64,000 bases of DNA, from assembly GCA_032622095.1 (NCBI GenBank), contig CP136068.1, forward strand, positions 56,878,025 through 56,942,024, given 5' to 3'. A program made the position numbers and the translations under genes. The notes beneath the pieces are model-generated. The model was not told the origin of the DNA. It saw nothing but the letters and a program-made list of their open reading frames with translations, and did not search any database. Shown here one piece after another: positions 1-10,799 of this stretch. This DNA comes from Siphonodentalium dalli. Lineage: Eukaryota > Mollusca > Scaphopoda > Gadilida > Siphonodentaliidae. Within the stretch, counting starts at the first letter, position 1. Every line of letters begins with the position of its first letter.

Positions 1-660
1 AGTCGCGATGCATTACATTGATCGCTATAGCTCTACTAATTTATGTCAGTTCATCATATGAACTCCTATTACTCCATATAACCAACCCAACATCTAATCC
101 CAGCCCAAATTATTATTTGTCTTTTCATCGGTATAGTTGTGTTAGATACATATTTTATAATTTGATTCTAATTTGCATTGTACCACTATAGAAGTCGATA
201 AATAACTATTCTGGCACTATATAGATATAACTACTAGTAAGTTAGAGTGAGTGGTTCGGGGGGCTAGCCCGGGATTGTCGAAAGGGCCGAGAGGCACCTT
301 TCCTTAATCCCTCATGATTTTGCCTTTATTTGATAAACATAACAACAACAAAAGTGAGCAATTTAGTGATGTTATCTATTTTTTATTTTTTATTTTTTTC
401 TTCGGATTAGGTTTTTCCGTTGATGATACTAGTAAGTTTCTGACACCCCCTCTATTTTATAGCCTTGTCGCAACAATACAGTTGAGATGCGTAATATATC
501 AACATTGGTCATTATCGCTCTTCAAATCTATATCGGTATCAACCCATATTTCCCCGTATCGCCCACCCCTCCCCAAGTTTTTCATTTGTATTATATACTC
601 GTTACATATACATTTTATCATTTGATACTGATTTGTATTCTGTATTTCTCTTCAACAATG
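1..660. repeat. Two diverged tandem units inside copy A
   Basis: The stretch around 1-250 and the stretch around 480-660 share an ordered set of degenerate blocks: a GATGC...ATT start, 'TCGCT' followed by a pyrimidine block, and a TTTTATAATTTGAT-like end. Related units appear in A' near 48960-49110, 49184-49430 and 49560-49810. No gene is supported. Confidence 0.5.
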
Positions 661-821
661 CCAAAATCATAATGGTGCAATGCCTTGTAACGTTTGCTTC
701 AACATGCCGAGTTCCGCTGCAGATGATACAAAATTGACAACATTTCAAAATGTAAACAGGCTTCAAACTCACCAAAAAACAAAGGTCCCAAGTCAAGGTC
801 CAAAATCCCCAACACACTGAT

Positions 822-1032
822 GTGAGGTATAATGACAACTCCATCTAAATAACCAATATAAGGATGTGAGGTATAATGATAACTCCATCTAAATAACCTG
901 CAATATAAGGATGTGAGGTTTAATTATAACTCCATCTACATAACCAATATAAGGATGTGAGGTTTAATGATAACCCCATATGCATAACCAATATAAGGAT
1001 GTGAGATTAATGATAACTCCATCCACATAACT
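822..1032. repeat. Minisatellite, ~45-bp unit
   Basis: About five copies of a unit containing 'ATAAGGATGTGAGGT' and 'ATAACTCCATCTA'. The A' counterpart at about 48470-48770 carries the same units in reverse, interrupted by a MITE. Confidence 0.8.
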
Positions 1033-1632
1033 AATAAATATGTCTGAAAATTAAACAAAAACATTTAATTCCATGATGGCGTCCAATATGGACTACCCGG
1101 TACCTAATTCTGCTCCAAAAACATATATTTTGAATATATGGATGTTTATGGGGAGAAACCGATTATTTCAATGACATTTTAATTCACTTGGGGCCAAAAC
1201 CCGACCTATATGTACGGGAGCGCGTTTTGCGCGCGATTGTATCTTCAGCATATGTGCATCTTTAATAAGCCAACAATTGGAATCCCAACAGAGAAGATTA
1301 GCGTGGGTCCCATATAAGGATGTGAGGTTAATGATAACTCCATCCACATAACTAATAAATATGTCTGAAAATTAAACAAAAAAAATTAATTTCATGATGG
1401 CGTCCAATATGGACTACCCGGTACCTAATTCTGCTCCAAAAACATGTATTTTGAATATATGGATGTTTATGGAGAGAAACCGATTATTTCAATGACATTT
1501 TAATTCACTTGGGGCCAAAACCCGACCTAGATGTACGGGAGCGCGTTTTGCGCGCGACTGTATCTTCAGCATATGTGCATCTTTAATAAGCCAACAATTG
1601 GAATCCCAACAGAGAAGATTGACGTGGGTCCC
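991..1632. repeat. Tandem duplication, 321-bp period
   Basis: 991-1311 and 1312-1632 are near identical, including the block around 'GGGAGCGCGTTTTGCGCG'. A' (48120-48480) has only one copy, so the duplication is specific to A or was lost from A'. Confidence 0.85.
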
Positions 1633-1719
1633 TTGCGCATAGACATCATTGGTGATCTCTATGGGAATCAAAATTGACATTATAATAGACAATTTCGATT
1701 AACCGCAATAACTTAAGGA

Positions 1720-2125
1720 ATCTCTAATGGCGCTTAAGCCTAATGAGAATGCAATAAGACATTCCTTGTTACGCTTAACTGCAATTACTTCCCATTGCAC
1801 TTGAACACAATTAATATCTCTCTCATTAGATCACCCTTCTGCAAATAGTAGAAAAATCCTATATTTGTTCCGCCCATTGTACCATGGAGATGGACTACAC
1901 CACCTGAATTATAAGGAGTTTATGTATTATATAATATATTATTCCCTATTAAGAGATTCATTATTGGGCTTTATCAGCGCAATTTGAATATTCTTCATTG
2001 CGCTTAAGCGCAATTAAATATTCCCTTATTGCGCTTAAGCACAATAGAGATTCCATTATTCCCTTATTGAACTTATAAGCGCAATAAGGAATATCCCTTA
2101 TTGTGCTTAAGCACAATTAGCTCTT
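1720..2125. repeat. Cluster of GCGCTTAAGCGC palindromes
   Basis: Many copies and near copies of the 12-bp palindrome GCGCTTAAGCGC, usually as TTGCGCTTAAGCGCAATAA, are spaced irregularly. The inverted counterpart is 47600-48085, and two further copies sit at 57176-57214. Confidence 0.8.
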
Positions 2126-2207
2126 CTTGCGCTTAATTAAAAAAAAAGTTATAATTGTATTGTAACTATTGGTTTGTCCTTTAATATTTCCATACATCAT
2201 GCCCACA

Positions 2208-3322
2208 TCTACTATATAATTTGAGACTTCCGTATATGTGTATATATGTATATATGTGTGTACTTCATGGAATCGAAAACGCGTGTACAGATTGAGCTCA
2301 AATTTCGTATGTAAGTGGAGAAGCTCAGAGCACCGATTCTCCAATCTCAGTCACAAAAAAATGGCACTGCGGTGGTTAATCAAGTGATTATTTAATGAGC
2401 GTTTGTTTTTGACGCATCGCTATAAAGAGCGTCTGTTTACCATTCAACGTTATTAGCATCTGCAGAGAGATATACGGGAACATTGAGTGGTTTCCTATGC
2501 GGGGAGATTTATTGGATGCCATAGTACTCTTACAACATCATTGTTATAGTATGTATGACACTTAGGTCAGGGCTTAGGGGGGTAGTTATAGGCATAATGC
2601 TTCTCAGAAATCCCGGTTACAAACCAACACTCACAATTTCGTATTTACGCAAACGCAACGTTATCGCTCGAAATTTATTATGCAGAGAGATATACTGGAA
2701 CAAGTGCTTTCCTATTTTTAGAACGCAACACATGATACCAAACAAAATTACGTCGCGTTGGTGATCGGGTTCACGACGGGATTAATTGACTGTCCGCTCT
2801 TTGCGAGGATGGGGTTCACGACGGGATTAACTTTGCGGGGACTATTGACCATCTCGTAAGGGTGGACAACCTCTGTCAGGGGCTGCTCAATGGCCACGGG
2901 CAGGTTAAAAAAATCATACCTCTTCTGGGTCCGGGCGTGTATAGACATGAGCGTGTTGTGTTCCTAAGAACGCGGAGCGTGTTGTGTTCCTAAGAACGCG
3001 GATCGGGTAAGTTTTTCCGCCCTAGGTGAGCTCAAACTTCGTATATAAGGATCGTCGACGTCGCATTGTGTGAAACATTCTTATGTCTGTCGTTCCTAGG
3101 AACGGGGGAATTTTTCATCGGGTCAGTCTTAACCTTCAAACGGGTACCCACAAATTATATATTGTGACCCTGACATGACCTTGCCTTTGAAAATGATCAA
3201 TTCAAGGTCAAATCGGGTAAAATATTGAAAAACCTAATATTAACTCATTGAAAAACACAAACAAAACATAAAACATTGTCATGTTTCTGACCAAGCACGC
3301 CAGTGGCGGGCTAACCTGCTAG
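2208..3322 (+). mobile_element. Non-autonomous Helitron (family 2)
   Basis: The element begins TCTACTATATAATTTGAG after an A and ends with a CGCC-AGT-GGCG hairpin (3298-3308), then a 10-base spacer and CTAG, followed by T. This is the canonical Helitron layout: 5' TC, 3' hairpin plus CTRR, insertion between A and T without target duplication. The inverted copy A' retains the uninterrupted site (reverse complement of about 47525-47535, reading CACA-TATATTATG). At 1115 bp there is no Rep/helicase, so it is non-autonomous. The short ORFs inside have no recognisable domain. Confidence 0.85.
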
Positions 3323-3645
3323 TATATTATAAAAGAATAGTACTATTATTAATAATAGTGCTCGTAGTAGTTAATACCACCTTACCTTCAATATTCTAGC
3401 ATGGTTAGTTTCAAAATCACAACGTTAATTGTTATTTCTATTTGTGAGTAGTGTATATGTACGTCAGTCATCAATTGAGAAACTTAAGCACAGCCTGGTT
3501 GAATATCTACCATTATATGGTGGGTTATTCTCACATTCAAGCTGCTGTCATTCGTGTTATTTTGCATGCGAAGTGGTAGACCCCCCAATAGCTTATCAAT
3601 ACCACTCAGGACAGTGGGTGTTTTTCCTCAATTAATTGAATTTCT

Positions 3646-4068
3646 TGTTTATATAACGACTGTCACTATTACAAGATGCATACGCACACCTAGACATCTT
3701 TAAAATCTCGGAAAGAAGTTATGTTATCGTGTTAAACAACGTTTTAAAACGAGTGTAAATGCATCATCGAGAGGTTCTTTTGTTTTGGAATGCATCGTCC
3801 CTGAACTTCGTTAGCTGTAAAGCGATTGGTCAGTTACCACTGTCAGTCAATAATCTGAGATTCGTCAATTGAGATGTTACGTGGTTACAATTATGCTCGT
3901 CTATAGTAAGTTGCATGCGTCATAAATGGTAATGCCACCAAGATCATATTATTAGCCATAAATATAAATTATAATATAAAATATATTGGTTACATGAATG
4001 CACCGCCTCAGAATTCCGTTAAAACAACTAATCCTTCAAATTATTACAAAAAACTACGGCTCATTACT
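3646..4068. other. Gene-free spacer
   Basis: AT-rich sequence between copy A and a MITE. I see no coding region, RNA gene or clear repeat. Confidence 0.5.
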
Positions 4069-4392
4069 GCTGAAGGGGTCACTCTCACCAAAAAAAGTGC
4101 TGAAGGGTACATAGGATTTTCAAAATGTGCTGAAGGGTACACAGGGTTTGAAATGTCATTATAAAGGACATTCAGTCTTCGTATATGCCATGATATCTGT
4201 CAGAGAATAATTGTTTACGTTCCAATGAATATTAAAATGTACTGAAAACAAACTGCTAATGGGCGCCAGACTTTCATTAACACAATTTATGTAATGGTGT
4301 TCGTGCCGATCACAAACCCTGTGTACCATTCAGCACATTTTCAAACCCTGTGTACCCGTCAGCACTTTTTTGGTGAGAGTGACCCCTTCAGC
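4069..4392. mobile_element. MITE family M2, copy 1
   Basis: Terminal inverted repeats begin GCTGAAGGGGTCACTCTCAC and continue for some 70 bases with internal 'GTGCTGAAGGGTACA' repeats; the right end is the reverse complement. A second copy lies at 52506-52805, sharing the termini and the core ('ACTGAAAAC', 'CTGCTAATGGGCGC'). The target duplication is not clear. There is no coding capacity. Confidence 0.85.
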
Positions 4393-4466
4393 CTTATTAC
4401 TGCAGGTTTTTCATTCGCCAAACCAGAAAGCTTCTAAATGTGGATAACAAAATTGCGTTCCCGCCA

Positions 4467-5951
4467 GGGGGGGGGGGGTCGGAAAAAATTTCCAGGCACG
4501 TATGATCATTTAAATTTTTTCCGGCCACAGGGGACCCACCCACCCAATTTCTTCCGTTTCTGGCCTTTTTTTCCAGGCAATTTTGGACACCCACCCTTTT
4601 TTCAGTTTCAGGAAGTTTTTTCCGGTCAGTTTTGGACACCCACCCCCCTTAAATTTGAGAAAAATTATCAATTGAGCAACCAAATAGCTGATTATCCTGC
4701 ATTATCATAATTTATTGCGCTATATTTGAATAGAACAGTGCATAATGAGATAACTATACTATTTGAATTTATCATATGTGTCATTAATCAAGAAATGTGT
4801 CAACATAATCACATTTCTAGGGATATATAGGCAGAGTGCAAAGGTTTTTATTAACATTCATTTTCATAATATATAGTCACATGATCTAGTCACATAATCA
4901 CATTTGAGTATTCTACAGAATACATGGTACCGGTACAACAAATTTCAGATTATTTGATATTTTGATATTTGCTATGTGATATACAGTAATGCCCTAATTA
5001 ATCGACTCCATAACCACAGCAGAATAATGGTAATTTAATTTTAATTTCCGACTAAATCCTGAAAAATTACCCATTATTCTGCTGTGGTTATGGAGTCGTT
5101 TAATTAGGGCATTACTGTATTGCTGGAATCAAATTGTTTATCAAAACATGTGGAAATACAACTGTTCATCCCAGTTCATCCCAGTTTGAAGAATAATGCT
5201 AATACCAAACATAACAATGATATACATGTGTGACTCTTCTTGGGGCATCTCAGAAACCAGAACTGAGGAAACATGTTATAGCGTGTAATGGCAGGCTGGT
5301 AGCCACTGCCTGAAGTAATAGGCTTCGTAATAATTGGGAATAATATGGATGGATAGCCCAATTTCACTTCTTTTTCGCTCACGATATCAGTGACGATAAA
5401 ATCTTCGTTACTGTGATTAACATTACAAGCTGATCCACATTAACATGGAAAACAATGTGAAATTGTTCAAGCTGGCCCGGCTGGCCTTCAATTTATTTGT
5501 TAAGATTTTGTTTTACGTTGTCAAAAGTCTATTTTATTCCATTATTTATTATATCTTTATTTCCAAGTCACATATGGTCAAGTGTGCTTTCATTTTATTG
5601 CTTATTTTCAGCTGAGTTCTGCATAGTTAATCTTATTTTGCTGTATCAGTAGATGGAATCCTGATTAAATTTTATTTTTCCATAGCGCAGTGTCTAGTTC
5701 TATCAAGTTGAATTTGGGTTATTGTTGGCCATTGTGCAACTGATCCAACTTCTGATAACCTCTATATGTAGAATAGCATGAGTATTAACTATATTTGACC
5801 TGTTTCTGTTCAAAACACATCAAACTAAGACTCAATAGCAGGAATGGAAAAAAAATTTGGCATATGGAAAAAACTGTTTTTTGGACCCAAGAGACACCCA
5901 CCCACCCCATCATACGTGCCTGGAATTTTTTTCCGACCCCCCCCCCCCCTG
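4467..5951. mobile_element. Poly-G-ended TIR transposon, copy 1 (1485 bp)
   Basis: The left end is a run of 12 G followed by TCGGAAAAAATTTCCAGGCA; the right end is the reverse complement, ending in 13 C then TG. TTCCCGCCA occurs immediately before (4458-4466) and after (5952-5960), a 9-bp target duplication (7 bp if the terminus is CAGGG). Subterminal 'GACACCCACCC' motifs repeat. No transposase is visible; a TA-type MITE (4984-5117) is nested inside. The 9-bp length recalls Mutator-like elements, but I do not assign a superfamily. Confidence 0.85.
4984..5117. mobile_element. TA-target MITE family M1, copy 1 (134 bp)
   Basis: Perfect-looking termini CAGTAATGCCC...GGGCATTACTG are flanked by TA on both sides (4982-4983 and 5118-5119). 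The inverted arms share 'CCATAACCACAGCAGAATAA'. The CAGT start and TA duplication fit a Tc1/mariner-mobilised MITE. Other members are 48553-48681 and 36619-37238. Confidence 0.9.
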
Positions 5952-5960
5952 TTCCCGCCA

Positions 5961-6510
5961 TAAAATCTTCAAGTGTGCATGACCCAGCCATTGTTCATAC
6001 CTAAACATCGAACGCAATTAACGCGTCATAATGCATGTAGTTATATACTGCAACTATAAGACATCCAGCGAATACACACCCCACGAAAACCCGAAATGTG
6101 TTGTTCTGCGAGATATCCCATCGTTATAACTCAATTTGACACGGCCAGATTAGCTTTTCTACAATATCCTAAAACAATAAAGATTCTCAAATCATCGGCA
6201 TAGTCAATAGAACTTTCACGAACTTGGACATTCCAACTACAGCTTTTACCGTACTCGGGGTCGCAGTACAACTTTAACGCGTCCCAAAATAACCGGAAAA
6301 AAACAATTATCTATTTATAAAACCTACATAGGACCATGGATTTCTATAATTTGGCCAACAGTATACACCGGTGGCTTTAATAAGCTCGTCGAACGCGGAC
6401 GAACCTTGGGCCTATGTCCGATTAACATGTTCAGTGTGGTGTCCAGGCTATATATTTTTTGTGGGCGAAAATGTCGCGTTCTGATATAAATCACGTTCGG
6501 TTGACGTTTT
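5961..6510. other. Gene-free spacer
   Basis: No convincing ORF, RNA gene or repeat; moderately AT-rich unique-looking sequence. Confidence 0.4.
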
Positions 6511-6519
6511 CGTCGTTTC

Positions 6520-7815
6520 TCAAGCGATGGGGTTAAGTGTATGGAGGGTAATTATGGTCACAAATCCAAGTGCTATCTTATATATTATAGAATGTGAAAA
6601 GCTATTGTCAAATGGCAGAATTTAGTGCTCACTTGTATACAGTAGAATGTGAAATGCTATTGTAAAATATTGTCTTTGTGTCTTATATTGCTTCACTTCA
6701 CTTCAGCACCCACGATGCTACAGTACTAATGGACAGGTGTGTTAAATGTATATACGGTCGAAGAGGACGCCTCCGGCGTATTAACGTGTACTATATATAC
6801 CAATCAATATACATCAATGATAGCACCAAAAACCCGACCTAAATTCGTTCATGTGTACTCAAACGGCATCAAAACGTACAGCGACCACTACCCGCACGTC
6901 CGAAACCTCGAATGACGTCGACCGTTAAAGCAGCACCCTTATGACGTCATACCATAAAGCCCACAAGGCGGTGACGTCACTAACGTATGATTACGGACGA
7001 ATAAAAAAAAACTTAACAATACTACAGCTTAAAATGTGCTGTTGAGGTCCTGACGCAAACGTATTTTACGTGTCTGGACACAGACACCAGAGTATATAAA
7101 GGTGGACCTCTCATAGAAATCGGATATAAACAGACATTTTATATCCGATTTATACTGATTTATATGGGACCGCTCAATTGTTTGGTGGCGCCCTCTGTCG
7201 TCATAATTTGAGAGTGCACCGCAATGGTCATAAACATTGTGTAAAATCTAGACGATAACATTTAATTGTATAGACGATAACTGTCATATTTCTCAACTAG
7301 TTCATACTTTTCAACTTCTTACTTCTAGTTTTTAATTTTTAAAACCTGATTTTCAGAATTTAAAATGTTAGTTACAAGTTTCATCAATGACGTTGAGAGA
7401 TACATGATGCTGTTTATAATAAAATACGATATTTAAGTTTTAATTATTTAAATTTGCAATATAATCTTGAATTTTATCATTTAGAATTAAGAAATGAAAA
7501 GGTTAATTCGGGAATTTTACAATTGAAATAGCATTTCACATTCTGCAATATACAAGTTAGCACTAAATTCTGCCATTTGACATTTGAAAAATAATTATTC
7601 ACATTCTGCAATATACAAGTTAGCACTAAATTCTGGCATTTGGCAAACTGACAATAGCTTTTCACATTCTACATTATATAAGATAGCACTTGGAATTGTG
7701 ACCATAATTACCCTCCATAAATTCTGGCATTTGACAATAGCATTTCACATTCTACAATGTATAAGTTAGCACTTGGAATTACCCTCCATAGAAGTGTCGC
7801 TTGATCGGGCGAAGA
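6520..7815. repeat. Inverted-repeat element with ~66-bp units
   Basis: The left arm (about 6520-6680) and right arm (about 7520-7815) are inverted copies sharing 'ATGGAGGGTAATT', 'CCAAGTGCTATCTTATAT' and 'TTTCACATTCT'. The right arm holds several tandem copies of a ~66-bp unit. The interior contains the TGACGTCA cluster and an imperfect hairpin near 7120-7160 ('ATCGGATATAAA' versus its complement). There is no gene. Confidence 0.65.
6913..6979. promoter_or_regulatory. Three CRE-like sites at ~30-bp spacing
   Basis: TGACGTCG at 6913, TGACGTCA at 6942 and TGACGTCA at 6972. TGACGTCA is the palindromic CREB/ATF recognition sequence. The even spacing is striking, but no gene adjoins it, so a regulatory role is only a suggestion. 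Confidence 0.3.
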
Positions 7816-8272
7816 GTCGACTCTATATGGATATTTCAAGCGATCGGGAGAAGTGTCGTATCTATAGAGTCTATGGGTATATTTGGGTTTCTCGCACAAT
7901 TACGTAAGCATATATATGTCAGATATTTAGATTACCTCAACTATATAATTATGTAGATGTGTAATTTTAAAGTTTCAATATAAAATTTATACTATTTCCC
8001 TAATTCTTCATAAAATAACTCATGGGTAATATGATGCATGCGGGTTTTTTTCTTGTATCTATTGGTGGTGAGTGAACGTGCCAGATCGACGTCGCCCCCA
8101 ACGAACTGCCTCTGTGATAAGCTATACCTTTATAAACAGGAAATGATACCCCAGTCATGTCTGAAATTCTACAATCGGAGGCAATAAATTGTTGAATTAG
8201 ACACAGCGCTGAAAGCTCTGTCTGCAAGCTCTCCAATATAATGGAATTATTTATAGTGAGACTGGCGTTCCT
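7816..8272. other. Gene-free spacer
   Basis: AT-rich sequence without a supported gene. The stretch just before 8273 may be more of the decayed retrotransposon, but I cannot read it in frame. Confidence 0.35.
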
Positions 8273-8455
8273 GATAAAACAAAGACAACGTGCGCAGTAG
8301 CATGTGACATCTCGAAAGATTTAAAATCAGCAGATGTTGTCTCCTGGGATTTTCTCCAACTAAAAGGATATCACATCAAGGGAGATATTTTGCAAAGGTT
8401 GTCAAATTATCTTAAAAGCCGTCAACTATACGAACAAGAATCAATTTTAGTTTGT
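8273..8455 (+). pseudogene. Relic of a non-LTR reverse transcriptase
   Basis: Translated from 8273 the 61-codon stretch contains 'ACDISKDLKSADVVSWDF', followed by 'GDILQRLSNYLKSR'. This matches the conserved palm region A of non-LTR retrotransposon reverse transcriptases (CDISKAFDxVxW, then WLxxYLxxR). The catalytic aspartate of the ISKAFD motif is altered in this copy. No flanking RT blocks are readable, so this is an isolated decayed fragment, unrelated in detail to the element at 24740-27546. Confidence 0.7.
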
Positions 8456-8853
8456 CAAATTATTCGCGCTTAAGGCCGTCATTCACGTTTTGCATCGATT
8501 CAAGCAAGAGTGGAGATTCATTTATGTCAAAATCTTGAGTTAATTATTTTAATTACATGATATAACATTATACCCTATACTTTATGAAGAAGAAATCAGA
8601 CACATATATTTCAGCCCAATGGAAAACTGTTTGGGTCCACTGAAATAGAATACAAACAATATTAAAGATACCATCGCTGGTATTTGGTTATGGTCTCATC
8701 TCAGTTCAATTTTTCTTTGATTAACAGGAATGCCATGAAAACTCTCAACTTCAGAAATGTATGTATGGGTGGTAGTCATTATAAATTTAAAATTATTGTG
8801 AAATTTTCTTGAATAAAGAATAACAAGTGCACCGCCCCAAAGTATACCCCCTC

Positions 8854-9112
8854 GCCAGGTGGCTTCCGCTGAGGTTTATATCCCCCGCCAAGGTGGCTTC
8901 CGCTGAGGTTTATATCCCTCGCCAGGCGGCTTCCACTGAGGTTTATATCCCTCGCCAGGTGGCTTCCGCTGAGGTTTATATCCCCCGCCAAGGTGGCTTC
9001 CGCTGAGGTTTATATCCCACGCCAGGTGGCTTCCGTTGAGGTTTATATCCGCCGCCAAGGTGGCTTCCGCTGAGGTTTATATCCCCCGCCAATGTGGCTT
9101 CCGCTGAGGTTT
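8854..9112. repeat. Minisatellite, ~31-bp unit
   Basis: About eight tandem copies of a unit containing 'GGTGGCTTCCGCTGAGGTTT' followed by 'ATATCCC'. Two minus-strand ORFs with Lys-Pro-Gln repeats over this stretch are products of the repeat, not genes. Confidence 0.9.
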
Positions 9113-9572
9113 ATTCATTTTGTGATGTGGCTTAATTTCGAAAGATGTCTTAGTTTGGCCTGTGATGATTGAATAAAATCTGCATGAATTCAAACAAATA
9201 TTTAAATAGGTTCATATCTGTTTGAATTATCAAGCCGGACAAACGAAAATCACGCAAAATTGACAAACTAAGGTTGGTAACTCAGACAAAATTAAAATGT
9301 AAGCAACGTCATTGGGCATTGTTTTGGAAGCATTCGTGATACCTCCATCAAATTTTATTCAGATTCGATCACCCATGGCTGAGATATCTGCACGAACGGA
9401 CAAAAAAGAAATAATTTCCAGATAAACAAAGAAGGATAACTCTAAATTGGAAAACGTGAACAACTTCATTTGCCCCTCTTTTGAAAGCAGTCATGATAAT
9501 GAACCTCCATGTAAAATTCCATTTAGATCCTAGAGAGAGATGATTTATTAGCAAAAGTGTATACATTATACA

Positions 9573-10271
9573 ATATTATTATGCATCCCTTTAATCCCTT
9601 CCCTTAACTAACACTATTTCTGATTGGGCAAAAGCCGTCACATGATAATCAGGGAAAAGGTCATATTGGACTACCGAAAGTCATATTGGACTCAATCGAG
9701 TCCAATATTATAAAGTTATTATACAATGTTGTGTACAGTATGTGTTTTTCTTGTACGAGTCCAGGTTGTGGTGAAAAGTCATATTAGACGAGACACACCA
9801 GTGTCGAGTCCAATATGACTTTTCACCACAACCTGGACGAGTACAAGAAAAACTCATACTGTACACAACATTTGTATTATCCATCTGTATGTTTATCCAA
9901 AATTTTGGAAATAAAACTTTTGTGGTTATTTTTGGTATTTGTCGGCACTTAATTCTCTATAAAAGCCTGAACAGTATATTGATCATCAGAAAGCATGATT
10001 GGAAAAGTAAACACGGAATTGAGAAAAAACTCAATGCGGAAGTGAAACGTCTGCTAAAATCCATCAATGTTGCGCGCGCATCACAATTTCACCGATTCAT
10101 TTCACAATAGAGTTAATTCGTGACGTCACGGAGTCCAATATGAAAAGTCATATTGTACAGTCGGGAGTCCAATATGACTTTCGGGAGTCCAATATGACTT
10201 TTTCCAGGACTATCACGTGGCGGCTTTTGCCCAGTCGGAAATGGTGTTAGTTAAGGGATGGATAATAATAT
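9573..10271. mobile_element. Foldback element with nested hairpin (~700 bp)
   Basis: The outer inverted repeats share 'TTAACTAACAC', 'GGGCAAAAGCCG' and 'ATTATTAT' outside them. Inside, 9725-9871 forms an almost perfect ~65-bp-stem hairpin. The 15-mer GAGTCCAATATGACT recurs in both orientations. An internal 73-codon ORF (9889-10110) has no family signature. Confidence 0.75.
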
Positions 10272-10567
10272 AAGTTACGGGACGCTTAGTGAGATCAATA
10301 TTAGGCTCAGCGATCACATATAATAGGGGTTTCTGAATGTAGCGTTTAAAACAATTCTTGTCAAAACCACTTTATATATTCCCATCAAATAAAATTCACA
10401 TGCATAAGGCTTATGTTTGGTGGGGTAATTATAAATAGTTATATATGTTGTCGAGAGTGCATGGAACTGAAACTAACCATTATAGGGCCTATTATACTTG
10501 GCGTGCTGGGGAGCTCTCCGCTTCAGATACTCAGGATGTTCATTTCATCCATATATAACATGTCATC

Positions 10568-10795
10568 ATGTCGATTTCAACGATAGTCGACAAACAACGT
10601 CATCGTGTAACTTTCACCATTGACCGAATTCGCGTGGAAATGAATGTATCTTCTGCTTTGTTCATAAGTATGTGCTTTCATTCTATTCAAGAAAATAGGA
10701 TATATATGGATTATCAGATGCATGTAAGTATACAGACTTATGATAACAAACAAATCCATATTAAATATTATCTCATTTCCTGTCGCACGGTATAG
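10568..10795 (+). CDS. Possible small ORF of 75 codons, unrecognised
   Basis: ATG at 10568 opens a 75-codon frame ending in TAG; an AATAAA lies about 50 bases after the stop (near 10848). The protein has no recognisable domain, signal peptide or repeat. Chance is a good explanation at this length in AT-rich DNA, and the opposite strand is also open over much of it. I list it only because of the polyadenylation-like signal. Confidence 0.12.
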   Translation: MSISTIVDKQRHRVTFTIDRIRVEMNVSSALFISMCFHSIQENRIYMDYQMHVSIQTYDNKQIHIKYYLISCRTV

Positions 10796-10799
10796 TCTC

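Larger units (their letters stand above)
1..3645. repeat. Long repeat copy A (inverted copy of A' at 47283-49393)
   Basis: Read in reverse complement this segment matches 47283-49393 over most of its length. Base 1 corresponds to about 49393 and base 3645 to about 47283. Copy A differs by a Helitron (2208-3322) and a 321-bp tandem duplication that A' lacks; A' carries a MITE that A lacks. The left end lies outside the window. No coding region is recognisable; the short ORFs here have no family signature. Confidence 0.85.

Noticed and set aside
8779-9058. Lys-Pro-Gln repeat ORFs
   Set aside because: Minisatellite translation on the minus strand.
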